Shown here in pieces: positions 1 through 9,889 of a stretch of 64,000 nucleotides of DNA. Each line of letters opens with the position of its first letter. Within the stretch, counting starts at the first letter, position 1. The position numbers and the translations under genes are program-made. This DNA is from Trypanosoma brucei gambiense DAL972 (taxonomy: Eukaryota; Euglenozoa; Kinetoplastea; Trypanosomatida; Trypanosomatidae): NCBI RefSeq assembly GCF_000210295.1, contig NC_026741.1:2108001-2172000 (forward strand), read 5' to 3'. The notes below the pieces were generated by a model. The model was given only the letters and a program-made list of their open reading frames with translations. It did no database searches and was not told the DNA's origin.

Positions 1-515
1 GAAGTGGAAGGCTCTGCACCTCAAAACCTCCTTCCTAATACAAAACCGTGAAATAATAAAGGTGGAAGTCACCTTTCAATGCTTTCAGGCGTGGAAAATG
101 CTACTTCTATCAAATTGTAAGAAATGGAAACATAAAGGGAAATGCTATCTTTTTTGCTTTTCTTGTGTATGCTTTCTCTCTTTTTTTTTTCCCCATTGTT
201 TTTATCTTATGTATAGTATTTCTATAGAGCACAGTGTGAAAGGAAAAAAAAACCATAGAAAAGAAATAGACTGCAAAGGTGAGGTCAAAAAGGGAAAGAA
301 AGAAAAGAATAAATAACTCTGAGCCAAAAACATTTTTTTTTTTTTTTGCCGAACGTGCATCAACAAAACGTGCGTATTAGCGTTTGACATTTTCATTGGC
401 TTGACCGTTTACCGTTGTTGTAAATTCGAATCATTGCTCCATAGGCGGAGGGAAAAGAGCACTCCAATACTTATCTATACATCCATCTAAATACTTTCAT
501 GCTCGCTGTAAGCGG
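1..515. other. Intergenic spacer with trans-splicing signals
   Basis: No gene is supported here. The stretch is AT-rich with homopolymer runs. A long T tract at about 332-347 is followed by an AG at 379-380 with no AG between them, a plausible spliced-leader acceptor for the gene starting at 516. The first part is probably the 3' UTR of a gene upstream of the window. Confidence 0.6.
379..380 (+). promoter_or_regulatory. Candidate spliced-leader acceptor AG
   Basis: This is the first AG after the T tract at about 332-347 and lies 135 bases before the ATG of the SFI1-like gene. The tract-plus-first-AG arrangement is the usual trypanosome trans-splice signal. Usage is inferred, not shown. Confidence 0.4.
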
Positions 516-2633
516 ATGATGAGTGCCAACAACTGCACCCCTGATGGAAGCTCCAATAGTTTGCTCCCTTTAAAACCAACCATTTCTAATGATGATGCCG
601 ATATGCGCAGGAGGTGGACTCCGCTGTTAAATTTACTCGCAGTCGACAGTGAAGCTGCCGATGGAACCCCCGCTTCATTAATGATTGTCGCTCATGTCAC
701 GTACCGCTCCTCGTTGCTTAGGCGCGCCCTCCGTCTTTGGGTGAAGCACCTAGAAGATTTTTACCGAAAGGAGCAGTGGCGTGAACACCTTGCGAGTGAG
801 TGGTACGGACGGAGGCGCTTGTTTCTCTTCTTTCGTGCGTGGCAATGGCGTTACAATACGCGATTGCAGCTGGTAGCAAAGGGAGAAAAGGCACAGACGC
901 ATTGTTTAATGGCGGTGCAACGGCGTGCTTGGAGGGCGTGGGCAACATGGCTGTTTGCGCAGCGGGCGGTGCGTAAGGCGGTGTCGAAGTTGCTTGACGA
1001 CATTAGAAAAGGTACACGGTTGAGGTTTTGGTTATTGTGGCGCAGATTTAGTACACGCCGTGTGGCGTACGGGAGGGTTGTGCAGCAGATGAGGCATCAG
1101 CATTTGTTGCGTGGGTGGATGCAGTGGCGTCGGCTGTTGCTTCGTGGGGAAACACGCCGGTTGTTGTCGACCGTCATAACACTTTATACACCGTGTTCAT
1201 GGATGCATGATGTAATGGCATCTTTTCAACCGGCACTGGCGCGTCAACCCGTACGGTTGCATTCGTCCTCCTCCACATCACGAGGCAATACGTTGGGTGA
1301 ATGGTACTCGTTTAAGCTGATAGCCCTCCGCTTTTATTTCATCCAGTGGATGGGTGAGACCGCATCACGGCGCGGAAGGCGGCTGCTGAGGTACGAGTCC
1401 GCCGTCCAAACCGTCAAACGCCATGTTGATATGAGCAGCATAGCGGGTAGGTACCACACATGGTTGCTGTATACCGCCAACAATATTCACAGGCGCCGCA
1501 TTCTGTCGATGTTATGCAGGCGTTATTTCCGTAAGTGGACCCTATTCGTGTCCCTGGAAGCTCTGTTTAGGCAGTGTCAGCAGACTGTTTATCGGCGTGT
1601 GAAATTGTTGACCTTGCTTACTTGGCGTGGGCGTGCGCAGCACCAGCAGGAACATAAAAATCTCTTGCAGGTTGCAGATGCGTTTTGCGCAAGGACGTTG
1701 CAGGAACACCAGCGCCGTGAGTGTTTTGTGTGTTGGAGGGCACGTTTGCATTCGAGGGAGGAGTTTCGCAGGTTGGAAGCAGAGGTACGGGATCGTCGCA
1801 TGGAGCTCTTGAGGGACTTGGCAGTTAATCGACTACTGCATGGTGTCCTCCTCAACTTCTGTGAACCTCCTAATGTGAAGGCAGCCGATCCTGTGGGTGG
1901 GCGCCATAGTCCCTCGTCTGGTGTGGAAGAGAAAACTGCAAACTCAAGAAAGGTATCGGAAAGGTATATAACGATAACTCCAAACAAGCGTGACGGATGC
2001 AATGCATCGGTGGAGTTCGTGGAAGATGGAAGTAATTCCCCTAGAAACCCTGTTGATGCATTCCGGCGTAAGTTAATGAATCAGCCTCCAGCTATTCCTC
2101 TTGGGTTCGGTTCAGTGGCCCCACGCGCTGCTGTGGTCGCTCAACCTCCCGCTCATCGGTTGGATTCGGCACCTTCCGTTGAGATTCAATCAATGTTATC
2201 CACTTCCTCTACGTTAGCTCCCGCAGATCTCACGAGGGCCTCACCACCATCCTCTCATTTACTTTCATTTGATCCCTTGCCGGGTACTTCGGAGGATTCA
2301 AACTGTACGACTTCACGCCCTGATGTTGCAGAGGGCCGAAGGTTATTAACGGAATATCGTGTCATGTTAGCCACTGCACCTAGTGAGCGGGAGGAGATGC
2401 GGATTGTGCGCTCCAAGCTCGACTTGTACAAACTGCAGAGGCAACGTGGCGGTGGTTTACTGAACGCCGATGATGAACAGGCAGAGAAAAAGCAAGTGCA
2501 GCGACTTATATCCCTGAAGCAACGGGAGTTGGATCGCCAGGCGCTACGGGCGCGGGTGGAGCAATTGGCTAAACATCTGGAAGTAGTGTTGAGATCATCT
2601 TCTGTTAATAGCACTGCTGCCAACCCAACTTGA
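516..2633 (+). CDS. SFI1-like W/R-rich repeat protein, putative centrin-binding
   Basis: This 705-residue protein has an extended region, roughly residues 65-430, very rich in Trp, Arg and Leu. It carries repeated motifs of the form L-x-x-W-x-x-W, for example LRGWMQWRR and RAWRAWATW. Such spacing is typical of SFI1-type repeats, each of which forms a helix that binds one centrin at basal bodies or spindle poles. A Ser/Pro-rich linker follows, about residues 470-600, then a basic coiled coil to the end (residues about 610-690). The start is the first of two consecutive ATGs and follows a plausible splice acceptor. No catalytic motif is seen. I infer a basal-body or flagellum-associated scaffold. 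The family call rests on repeat pattern only and the exact orthologue is not assigned. Confidence 0.65.
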   Translation: MMSANNCTPDGSSNSLLPLKPTISNDDADMRRRWTPLLNLLAVDSEAADGTPASLMIVAHVTYRSSLLRRALRLWVKHLEDFYRKEQWREHLASEWYGRRRLFLFFRAWQWRYNTRLQLVAKGEKAQTHCLMAVQRRAWRAWATWLFAQRAVRKAVSKLLDDIRKGTRLRFWLLWRRFSTRRVAYGRVVQQMRHQHLLRGWMQWRRLLLRGETRRLLSTVITLYTPCSWMHDVMASFQPALARQPVRLHSSSSTSRGNTLGEWYSFKLIALRFYFIQWMGETASRRGRRLLRYESAVQTVKRHVDMSSIAGRYHTWLLYTANNIHRRRILSMLCRRYFRKWTLFVSLEALFRQCQQTVYRRVKLLTLLTWRGRAQHQQEHKNLLQVADAFCARTLQEHQRRECFVCWRARLHSREEFRRLEAEVRDRRMELLRDLAVNRLLHGVLLNFCEPPNVKAADPVGGRHSPSSGVEEKTANSRKVSERYITITPNKRDGCNASVEFVEDGSNSPRNPVDAFRRKLMNQPPAIPLGFGSVAPRAAVVAQPPAHRLDSAPSVEIQSMLSTSSTLAPADLTRASPPSSHLLSFDPLPGTSEDSNCTTSRPDVAEGRRLLTEYRVMLATAPSEREEMRIVRSKLDLYKLQRQRGGGLLNADDEQAEKKQVQRLISLKQRELDRQALRARVEQLAKHLEVVLRSSSVNSTAANPT

Positions 2634-3317
2634 TGGCAAAAATGCGGATGGGTTTGTGCATATGTCTGTGTGTGTGTGTGTGTGTGTGTGCCTTAGCTGG
2701 CGTTGTGTTTTTACGAAGGACCATATATGACAAGCGGCTATATACGTTACATACGTGCACTTTTGGCTCTCGTAAAAAAAAAAATATAATCGTGCATATC
2801 TTTGCTTTTACACCCTCAACTGAGGTGCACTGCGGAGAGTCGCCACCGTGTGCGTGTAGCGTATAGGTATGAAGGGACATTGCATATATGCGTAGCTTCA
2901 TGTTTGTAGGTTTAACACTTTGTATTATTTTTTTGTTTTTGGCCGTTGCATTCATGATGCTATTTTCACATTTTGTTTCATATTTATTAATTTATTTTTT
3001 TCTTAACTGTTCCCCTAACACTTCTCTCTTTTCTCTTCTTTTAACTTTTCACCCACGTTTCCGTTCGGGTGCCGTGTTGCGGGTAAACACACTCCAACGA
3101 AGTGGGATACCTTTAAGCACATTTATCGCCTGTCACGGTGAATAGAGCGGGAGGAGGGAGTAGAAAAAAAAGAAAAAAAAAAGAGAATTAGTGGCCGAAG
3201 TCAGTAGCAAAGCCCGGGCACTGTTTGTTTTTCCTTTTTTTTTTTAAAAAATATTACTACTCTCGCTTTCTAGTATTATCACTAGTTACTCCACTATTCA
3301 GTAGTCCAAACACTGCG
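2634..3317. other. Intergenic spacer with (TG)n and pyrimidine tracts
   Basis: The spacer holds a TG microsatellite at about 2663-2690, A-rich runs at 3163-3182, and a strong T/C tract at about 3225-3245 upstream of the next gene. No coding region is supported. Reading frames in it are low-complexity. Confidence 0.6.
3272..3273 (+). promoter_or_regulatory. Candidate spliced-leader acceptor AG
   Basis: The AG ends a CTTTCTAG context after the T-rich stretch 3225-3271 and sits 44 bases before the chosen ATG at 3318. It supports starting the lipase at 3318 and not in the upstream frame, which opens only with TTG. Confidence 0.45.
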
Positions 3318-4262
3318 ATGGGATGTTTTTGCTGCTGCTGCTGCTGCGCTGTCCGTGACAGTCACGATTTAAAATATGCCACACCGGATCGTGTACCGCC
3401 TGATGGGGAACTCTTCCCATGGTATATACAAAATAGACAAGGACTTTGGCTTCATTTTCGTGACTGGCCACCACCGCGGGATGTACCGAATGTACGCGGC
3501 GTACTTTTTATTGTGAGTGGACTTGGTGAGCATACCGCCCGTTACGGTGGTGTGGGCCGTTATTTTTCCCGTGAAGGGTTCCATGTGTTTTGTATGGACA
3601 ACCAAGGCGCTGGTGCAAGTGAGGGCGCAAGATTGTACGTTTCGGACTTTGATGATTTTATTGTTGACTTTTTTCTCTTCAAGAGGCATGTATTTTCCCT
3701 CTATCCGGAATATGAAGCACTACCCCGGTTCCTGTTGGGCCATTCCATGGGTGGACTCATAGCTACTCATGTCTCCCTTCGTGATCCTACCGGGTTTACG
3801 GGGTTTATTTTCAGTGGACCGGCATTAAAACCCCATCCGAAGCTTGCTTCATGTTTCAAGCAGTGTTGTGTGGGTTTAATGTCAAGTTGTGTGCCTAAAT
3901 TTGGTGTAGGAAGCATAGATCCCAAATCAGTGAGTACAAATCGTCAAGTGGTAGAGTTGTTAGAACAAGATCCCCTTAACTTTGATGCTAAGTTAACGGC
4001 ACGGTGGGGTAAAACAATGCTTGACGCTATGGAATCTGTATGGACGCAGGTAGAAAGGGCAACATACCCGGTACTGATTTTACATGGCGCGAAGGATGCT
4101 TTATGTCCAATTAGTGGTTCACGGAAGTTCCTTGAGTCCGTGCCAACTACGGACAAGCAGTTGATTGAATACCCTGGTTTAGGTCATGAAGTGTTGACAG
4201 AAGTGCGCTGGAGGGAAGTACTTGGTGACATTTTAAAGTTTATTAATGCACACTGTAAATAG
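3318..4262 (+). CDS. Monoglyceride lipase-like alpha/beta hydrolase, N-terminally acylated
   Basis: The 314-residue protein has the alpha/beta-hydrolase fold signature of monoacylglycerol lipases, which release fatty acid and glycerol from monoglycerides. The nucleophile elbow GHSMGG puts the catalytic Ser at residue 143. Asp260 (in GAKDA) and His290 (in GLGHE) complete the triad. An oxyanion-hole-like VSGLGEH occurs near residue 70. The N terminus MGCFCC continues with further Cys, giving Gly2 for myristoylation and a run of six Cys, residues 5-10, for palmitoylation, so membrane attachment is likely. The start is the first ATG after a splice-acceptor candidate; in-frame sequence upstream has no ATG. 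Family assignment is strong, substrate is inferred. Confidence 0.85.
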   Translation: MGCFCCCCCCAVRDSHDLKYATPDRVPPDGELFPWYIQNRQGLWLHFRDWPPPRDVPNVRGVLFIVSGLGEHTARYGGVGRYFSREGFHVFCMDNQGAGASEGARLYVSDFDDFIVDFFLFKRHVFSLYPEYEALPRFLLGHSMGGLIATHVSLRDPTGFTGFIFSGPALKPHPKLASCFKQCCVGLMSSCVPKFGVGSIDPKSVSTNRQVVELLEQDPLNFDAKLTARWGKTMLDAMESVWTQVERATYPVLILHGAKDALCPISGSRKFLESVPTTDKQLIEYPGLGHEVLTEVRWREVLGDILKFINAHCK

Positions 4263-4894
4263 AATCTTGTTTGTTTGTTTGTTTTTTGTTTTGATTCTTT
4301 CTGAGGCTATTTGTTCTTTTCCCTTCACGTGCGATGTGTCTCCCGCTGTGCATTTTCTTCTCTTCTCTTCTCTTTTTGGTTTTGGTTTTGTTTACTTTTG
4401 TGTTCAATGCGGGTTGCCATGCTGTCTTTGTGTGTCTGTGCGTTTCTTTTTTTTTTTTTTTGTCTGTCTGTGTCTGTGTCTGTGTGTGTGTGTGTGTGCG
4501 CGTTTCTTCCGGGTTTTGCATTTCTATTGTAGGTGAAAATACCCGTACCCCGTTCCGTTTCCTCGCAGTGGTGGTGTTGTATTTAATATTTGTAGTTATC
4601 GATATGTGCGGCATGACACAGATCTCATGCGCACCGAATTGAACAATAAAGGAGGAGAGGAAAAGGAAAAAAAAAAAAAAAGAAACCAACGAAAACAACT
4701 GGCAAGAGGGGAAAAATTAAAAGAAAAAAAAAGGGATCAGAAAAGAAAAGAGGAATGAAGGGAAGAGAGAAGAAGGTGTGGAGGGGGGGGGGGCTTCATA
4801 TATGATATGTTTAGTTATTGTGTACCTCCTTTAAGCAGTGGCCACTCTAACTCTTTTAGTTGCGGTGGGTGTGCGTTTCTTTTTCTTTTTTTTT
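4263..4894. other. 3' flank and spacer with low-complexity runs
   Basis: The region contains T runs, a TG/TC microsatellite at about 4463-4500, A runs near 4668-4682 and a G8 run near 4787-4795. No gene is seen. It leads into the assembly gap. Confidence 0.6.
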
Positions 4895-5163
4895 NNNNNN
4901 NNNNNNNNNNNNNNNNNNNNNNNNNNNNNNNNNNNNNNNNNNNNNNNNNNNNNNNNNNNNNNNNNNNNNNNNNNNNNNNNNNNNNNNNNNNNNNNNNNNN
5001 NNNNNNNNNNNNNNNNNNNNNNNNNNNNNNNNNNNNNNNNNNNNNNNNNNNNNNNNNNNNNNNNNNNNNNNNNNNNNNNNNNNNNNNNNNNNNNNNNNNN
5101 NNNNNNNNNNNNNNNNNNNNNNNNNNNNNNNNNNNNNNNNNNNNNNNNNNNNNNNNNNNNNNN
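4895..5163. other. Assembly gap (269 N)
   Basis: A run of 269 undetermined bases. The odd length suggests an estimated gap size and not a default spacer. It is flanked on the left by a T homopolymer, a common cause of assembly breaks. Whether it hides a gene cannot be seen. Confidence 0.98.
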
Positions 5164-5675
5164 ATATCATTTGGAGACGTGTGAATTGTGCGCGTGTAAT
5201 TGTGCGTGGGGTTCAAACATTACGCGTATGTTATGTCTAACCGATACGTCATTCATTTATCGTAAGAAAAACTGAATGGAACGCAGGCGGTTTGTTACGT
5301 GGGAAAGACATGATATGATGGGGGGGGGGTGGAGAAGAAAAAAAAAAGATATGGTAAAACCCTGGACGTTAGTTTTCGTTTCCGCTAAAGCAAAAAATTC
5401 CGTCAAACCAAAAGGATATGAGGTTTGGAAATGAATGGGACGGTTGTGCTCTTTTTTTTTTTTTTTGCAGTAAATAAAATATCTAAGCGGGAATCTCATA
5501 TAAAAGAATAGATACCAAGCTTCATCACATGTAACGCGTGACTGTTGTTGTTACGTCCCTCTTCCCTCTTCCCCCTTTCTTTTTTTTTTTCTTTGTTAAC
5601 AATTTTCATTCCTCTTTTACTGATCTGTAACTGAAAGTGTACTGCTTTCATAAATGTAACCAAAAAAAAAAACAA

Positions 5676-5767
5676 CAAAAGAAAATGCCTCAAAGCAAAC
5701 AAAAAAGAAAAAAAGAGGTTTTGTTGTCAACATTTTTTTTTTGTTTGCTTTGAGGCATTTTCTTTTG
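5676..5767. repeat. Perfect 31-bp inverted repeat with 30-nt loop
   Basis: Arm 1 is 5676-5706 and arm 2 is 5737-5767. The arms are exact reverse complements, with core TGCCTCAAAGCAAAC in arm 1. The 30-base loop is A-rich then T-rich. It could form a cruciform or an RNA hairpin in the untranslated part of the transcript. It is not next to any recognisable element end. Confidence 0.9.
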
Positions 5768-6789
5768 GGTGCAATGGAAGAAAACTGCGTGCGATATCAT
5801 TTATTAGGCGTGGAAAAGAAACTAATTGAACCCCTCCGATTTCATAAAATCAATTGGAGTTAAATACTCGCAATGAAAATCATAATTGTTGCAGGTCAAA
5901 TGCGCCATCGAAAAAAAAAAAAGAAAAAGGGAAGAATAAAAGGAAGAAAAAAAAATAACTAAATAATGATAATAATATAAACAACGTAGAAAAAGAGGGA
6001 TAATTTATGCATTCAACCTCCTCTTCGTATCATTTTTCTTGTTTTTGTTAAGGTTGATGATGCAAAGTATATGCCGCACGTTAATCTTTATGGCTATGAT
6101 TAAAAAAAAAAAAAGACCGCCTTATTATTATTATTATTTTTTTTTTAACGTGATGGAAATATTATTGTCATTTAAAAAAAAAAAACATTTCTGTTGATTG
6201 CAAGTTGTTTAGGTTACATTCTTTTTGTTTTCCATTATTTTTTTCCCCATTAATTAAATAAATAAATGTACATATATGTAAATGAATTTCATTGTTGATG
6301 TGGCGTTTCATCACTTTATGTTTTTTTTTATATGTTACTATTATTATTATTATTATTGTCGTGATCTCTGCTGCTTTTATTATTTTCTTGTCTCTTTTTT
6401 CCTTTTCCTTTCTTTCTTTCTTTGTCTGCTTGGAATAGATATAGCGGGAGGAGGAAAAAGGTAAAAAAAAAAAGAAATAAAATAATCTGACACCTGACAT
6501 AATTGCATTTTTGTTCAACAAAAAATAAAACAAAAGCAAAGTAACATCAAAAGCGAATAATAACAAACGAGTAAATTAAATAGCGACTGTGTGGAAAGAG
6601 AAACAGAGAGGTAGTTGAGAAGAGACTTCACTTTTCTTTTTTTTTTTTTCTTTTTTTTTGGGGAGGGGAGGGGGAGTGAAAGAAAGAAAAATTCAAAAGG
6701 AAGGATCCTGAAGAAAAGAAAGAAGAAAAAAAAGAAGGAAAAAAAAATATAAGACGTATACGGGCGGACATTAAGCAATTAAAGGAAAA

Positions 6790-6808
6790 GGGGTGGGAGG
6801 GGGGGGGA
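6790..6808 (+). other. G-quadruplex-type G-run cluster
   Basis: Runs of 4, 3 and 9 G separated by single bases satisfy the usual four-G-tract pattern. It lies in the 5' flank of the p24 gene. Folding is inferred. Confidence 0.45.
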
Positions 6809-6883
6809 GGAAAAACAAAGAAGAAAATAACCAAATAAACCCAAGTAAATATAGATAGAAAAGTATTTCATATACCCAAACGT

Positions 6884-7501
6884 ATGAATAAGATGCACAT
6901 ACTGCCACCACTTCTGGTAGTTACGGCACTGCTTTTTGCTTACAACACCGCTAATGCTGTGACAACTGCAGTTGCGCCACGGGAGGTGTTTTGTGTGCGT
7001 GAAGTTGCGCCGCCACACACGCGGGTTACATTTCAGTTTAATGTTATGGACGCCGATGGCCGGGAGATACGGGCGACGTTACATGACCAAAATGGAACAG
7101 AACTGACACGTTGGGACAGCGCTTCAACAGGAAATTATGATGTACCCGCAACAGTTGGAGCCACAGTTGCACATGCCTGCTTTGAAAACACGGAATCGGG
7201 TGGGACACCAAAACGCATTTCGTTTCACTTCCGTTTTCATGTGGATTATCAATCCGTGGCTGGGCCGGAAGCTTTAGATCCCGTGGAGAGTCTCGTGGAG
7301 TCCGTTGCGAAGCGAATGAGAGATGTGGAGGTTAAACAAAAGGATCTTCAGGCAATTCAGCACACACACCTGGAGATTATTGGTGCAGCGGAGTGGTGGC
7401 TGATGCTGTGGAGTTTGTTTCAGGTTGCTTCATTGTTATTGGTGAGTGTCTTCCAACTGCTCTTCTTAAAGCGTTTCTTGGAACGTAAATCATTTGTGTA
7501 A
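6884..7501 (+). CDS. p24 / emp24-GOLD family cargo receptor
   Basis: This 205-residue protein has the layout of p24 proteins, which help load cargo, notably GPI-anchored proteins, into COPII/COPI vesicles between ER and Golgi. A signal peptide covers about residues 1-25. A GOLD beta-sandwich follows with its two conserved Cys at 37 and 99 that form a disulfide. A short coiled-coil stretch runs about 130-165, and one membrane span about 172-194. The cytosolic tail is short, LKRFLERKSFV, basic and aromatic. It lacks a classic C-terminal KKxx. Length is normal for the family. The ATG chosen gives the signal peptide directly. The p24 subfamily is not assigned. Confidence 0.85.
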   Translation: MNKMHILPPLLVVTALLFAYNTANAVTTAVAPREVFCVREVAPPHTRVTFQFNVMDADGREIRATLHDQNGTELTRWDSASTGNYDVPATVGATVAHACFENTESGGTPKRISFHFRFHVDYQSVAGPEALDPVESLVESVAKRMRDVEVKQKDLQAIQHTHLEIIGAAEWWLMLWSLFQVASLLLVSVFQLLFLKRFLERKSFV

Positions 7502-7633
7502 AATTGCTGCACTTTTCCTAAAGTGATGAGATTAGATGATTAGGTGAACTTCTCTCATGTTGCGTACTCGTCTGGTGAAGCAAGACGGAGAAACCCCTTA
7601 ACTAGTTTCTTGATAAAGGGTTCTCTCTTTCTT

Positions 7634-7666
<33 letters not shown>

Positions 7667-8636
7667 GTGTGTGTGTGTGTGGATTTTGTAGGTTTTGTTC
7701 CCTTTCCCTTTCCCATTTCTTTGCTTTCTTTCGTCTTTTTTATTTTATTTTTCCATCTAAACACTCGTTTCAATTACTGGAAGCCACGTTTCCCCCACCA
7801 CTACTTCAAACCAGCGACATGATGAATATAATGCAAAGAAAGGGAGGGGAGAATGATGACTAACTAAGTTGCGTTCACTTGCAGCAAATATGCGAGAGGA
7901 GACGGAAAGGAGGAGGGAAGGTGGGAAATATATATATATACATATATATATATATGTACCGTGGTGGAAAGGGTTGTGCAGTGTATTGAAGCTTTCGCAG
8001 GCTTCTGCGACTTTTTGTTGTTGGCACTAATGTCTTAAAGTGTTTGTGAGTGTTGAGTAAACTAATGTGCAGATGCATAAATATCTGTACCTATGTGTAT
8101 CTCTGTGTTTGTGTTTGTGTTTGTGTTTGCGTCGATGCGTGTGCTATTTCTCCCTTTGATCATATTCCTTATGTTTAGTTTTGTTTAGCACACTGAATGA
8201 ATAAAACATTAATGTAGCCAACAATAGGAACAACAATATTAAGAAATAATAGTAATAGCAATGACGGTACCAACGGTGATAATGATAATAAATGTGGTGA
8301 GATGCCGTAGGAAGCAGTGCGACAGGAGTTTTTTTTTTTTTCGTTCCCCCCCTCTGTTGAGTTCCCATGTCTCGGCTTCAGCAGTAATTGGTATAGCGTG
8401 GCGTGTTGAATTGCAATGCCTTTCATCCCCGTTGGGCTTGTTAAAAAAAAAAAAGTAATTATTAAAATAATTAATGACTTCTTTTGTTGAGTCACCACTG
8501 TTGTATCGGATACTTGTGTGATGCGAGACCTTCAGGGGAATTTCGTTTTGTGGTGTAGCCGCTACGGGATGGACGTGACACAACTAAATGGTGGTGTTGG
8601 TCCATCATGAGGGGATTGTTCAAACAACGTGAAGAC

Positions 8637-8691
8637 GTTGGGACATGTTTGTTATGTCAAGGTTAAAACAAACAAACAAACATGTCCCAAC
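8637..8691. repeat. 17-bp perfect inverted repeat
   Basis: Arms 8637-8653 and 8675-8691 are exact reverse complements (GTTGGGACATGTTTGTT and its complement) with a 21-base loop that itself repeats AAAC. A stable hairpin is possible in RNA. Confidence 0.85.
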
Positions 8692-8725
8692 CCAAGGGAA
8701 GTATTACCGTTGCTTCTTCTTTAGA

Positions 8726-8753
8726 GGGGGGGGGGAGGAGGGGAGGAGGGAGG
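8726..8753 (+). other. G-rich tract, possible G-quadruplex
   Basis: A G10 run is followed by GG, GGGG, GG, GGG and GG blocks separated by single A residues. This is compatible with a G-quadruplex on the + strand. No function is assigned. Confidence 0.4.
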
Positions 8754-9130
8754 AGTGACGTATCGTGTTTTTCTGTAGGAGAGACTTTCTTGCAGTTTTT
8801 TTCTTCTTCCTCGTCGCTGGTGTGCTTAATCAGCGGTGGTATTCGCCCCTCTGCTTTTGTGAGACATATTTTCCATCCTTCCAATTTTTAGATTTATGTG
8901 GACTCTAATAATTGTGTGCCCTGTTGGAGGTGTAGTAGCAGGGTCATGTATTTATTGTTGGTCAATGATTTTGCATCCGCTTCATGCTGCAGTGGATGTT
9001 TCTTGCGCGGATATTAATTTCCGTTACAACCTTCACTCCTTTTAAGAATCTACAAATTTCCTCACGCTATAGGTGTGTGTGAACCACTCGTGAAAAAGAT
9101 ATAAAAAAAAATAGCAGTGGGATCATTACG

Positions 9131-9889
9131 ATGAAAGTGCGGGGGTACGCCAATGTGGTGACACTTCCTAACGTAACGGGGCGCGTCATAATTGTAGGAG
9201 ACATTCATGGATGTCGGGCGCAATTAGAGGATTTGCTTCGTGCGGTCTCCTTCAAGCAGGGGAGTGACACATTAGTTGCGGTGGGTGACTTGGTGAACAA
9301 AGGACCAGATTCCTTTGGTGTGGTCCGCCTTCTCAAACGCCTTGGGGCTTACAGCGTACTCGGCAATCATGATGCGAAACTGCTCAAACTTGTCAAAAAA
9401 TTAGGCAAGAAGGAGTGTCTAAAGGGGAGGGACGCAAAATCTTCCTTGGCTCCGCTGGCGCAATCCATACCTACTGATGTGGAGACATATTTGTCGCAGC
9501 TTCCGCACATCATCCGCATCCCCGCCCATAATGTGATGGTGGCGCATGCTGGACTTCACCCGCAACGTCCAGTGGATCGCCAATACGAGGATGAAGTCAC
9601 CACTATGCGTAATCTTATTGAGAAGGAACAAGAGGCCACGGGTGGAGTGACGCTTACGGCCACGGAAGAAACAAATGATGGCGGCAAGCCGTGGGCCTCG
9701 ATGTGGCGCGGTCCTGAAACGGTGGTGTTTGGCCACGATGCACGGAGAGGTTTGCAGGAACAATACAAACCGTTAGCAATAGGATTGGATAGCCGCTGCG
9801 TGTACGGCGGGAGACTCTCCGCCGCGGTATTTCCTGGTGGTTGCATCATTTCGGTCCCGGGTTGGAACGGAGCGTCGGCGGCGGCCTGA
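9131..9889 (+). CDS. ApaH-like metallophosphatase (ALPH family)
   Basis: This 252-residue protein carries the PPP-superfamily metal-binding motifs in order: GDIHG at residues 23-27, GDLVNKGP at 52-59 and GNHD at 78-81, with later His-containing blocks VAHAGLHP and VFGHDA. The Lys in GDLVNKGP replaces the Arg seen in protein phosphatases, which marks the ApaH/ApaH-like branch. Kinetoplastids have several ALPHs; one of them, the much longer ALPH1, is the mRNA decapping enzyme. This copy is a bare catalytic domain without the long extensions of ALPH1, so a role in decapping should not be assumed. From memory it corresponds to one of the small T. brucei ALPHs, but I do not assign the paralogue number. 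Start and length look normal. Confidence 0.85.
   Translation: MKVRGYANVVTLPNVTGRVIIVGDIHGCRAQLEDLLRAVSFKQGSDTLVAVGDLVNKGPDSFGVVRLLKRLGAYSVLGNHDAKLLKLVKKLGKKECLKGRDAKSSLAPLAQSIPTDVETYLSQLPHIIRIPAHNVMVAHAGLHPQRPVDRQYEDEVTTMRNLIEKEQEATGGVTLTATEETNDGGKPWASMWRGPETVVFGHDARRGLQEQYKPLAIGLDSRCVYGGRLSAAVFPGGCIISVPGWNGASAAA

Larger units (their letters stand above)
5164..6883. other. Long AT-rich spacer without a supported gene
   Basis: About 1.7 kb of very AT-rich sequence with many A and T homopolymers, trinucleotide runs (TTA near 6124-6136 and 6339-6357) and a poly-G/poly-A zone at 6655-6830. All reading frames are low-complexity. A long inverted repeat sits at 5676-5767 and a G-run cluster at 6790-6808. 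Confidence 0.6.
7502..9130. other. Intergenic spacer, 1.6 kb
   Basis: The spacer contains a (CT)n/(GT)n tract at about 7621-7680, a TA tract at about 7929-7956, a TGTTTG repeat near 8104-8130, an inverted repeat at 8637-8691 and a G-rich patch at 8726-8753. No reading frame looks coding. Confidence 0.6.

Noticed and set aside
3225..3317. N-terminal extension of the lipase
   Set aside because: The frame is open but begins with TTG, is T-rich leader sequence and contains a splice-acceptor candidate; the first ATG is 3318.
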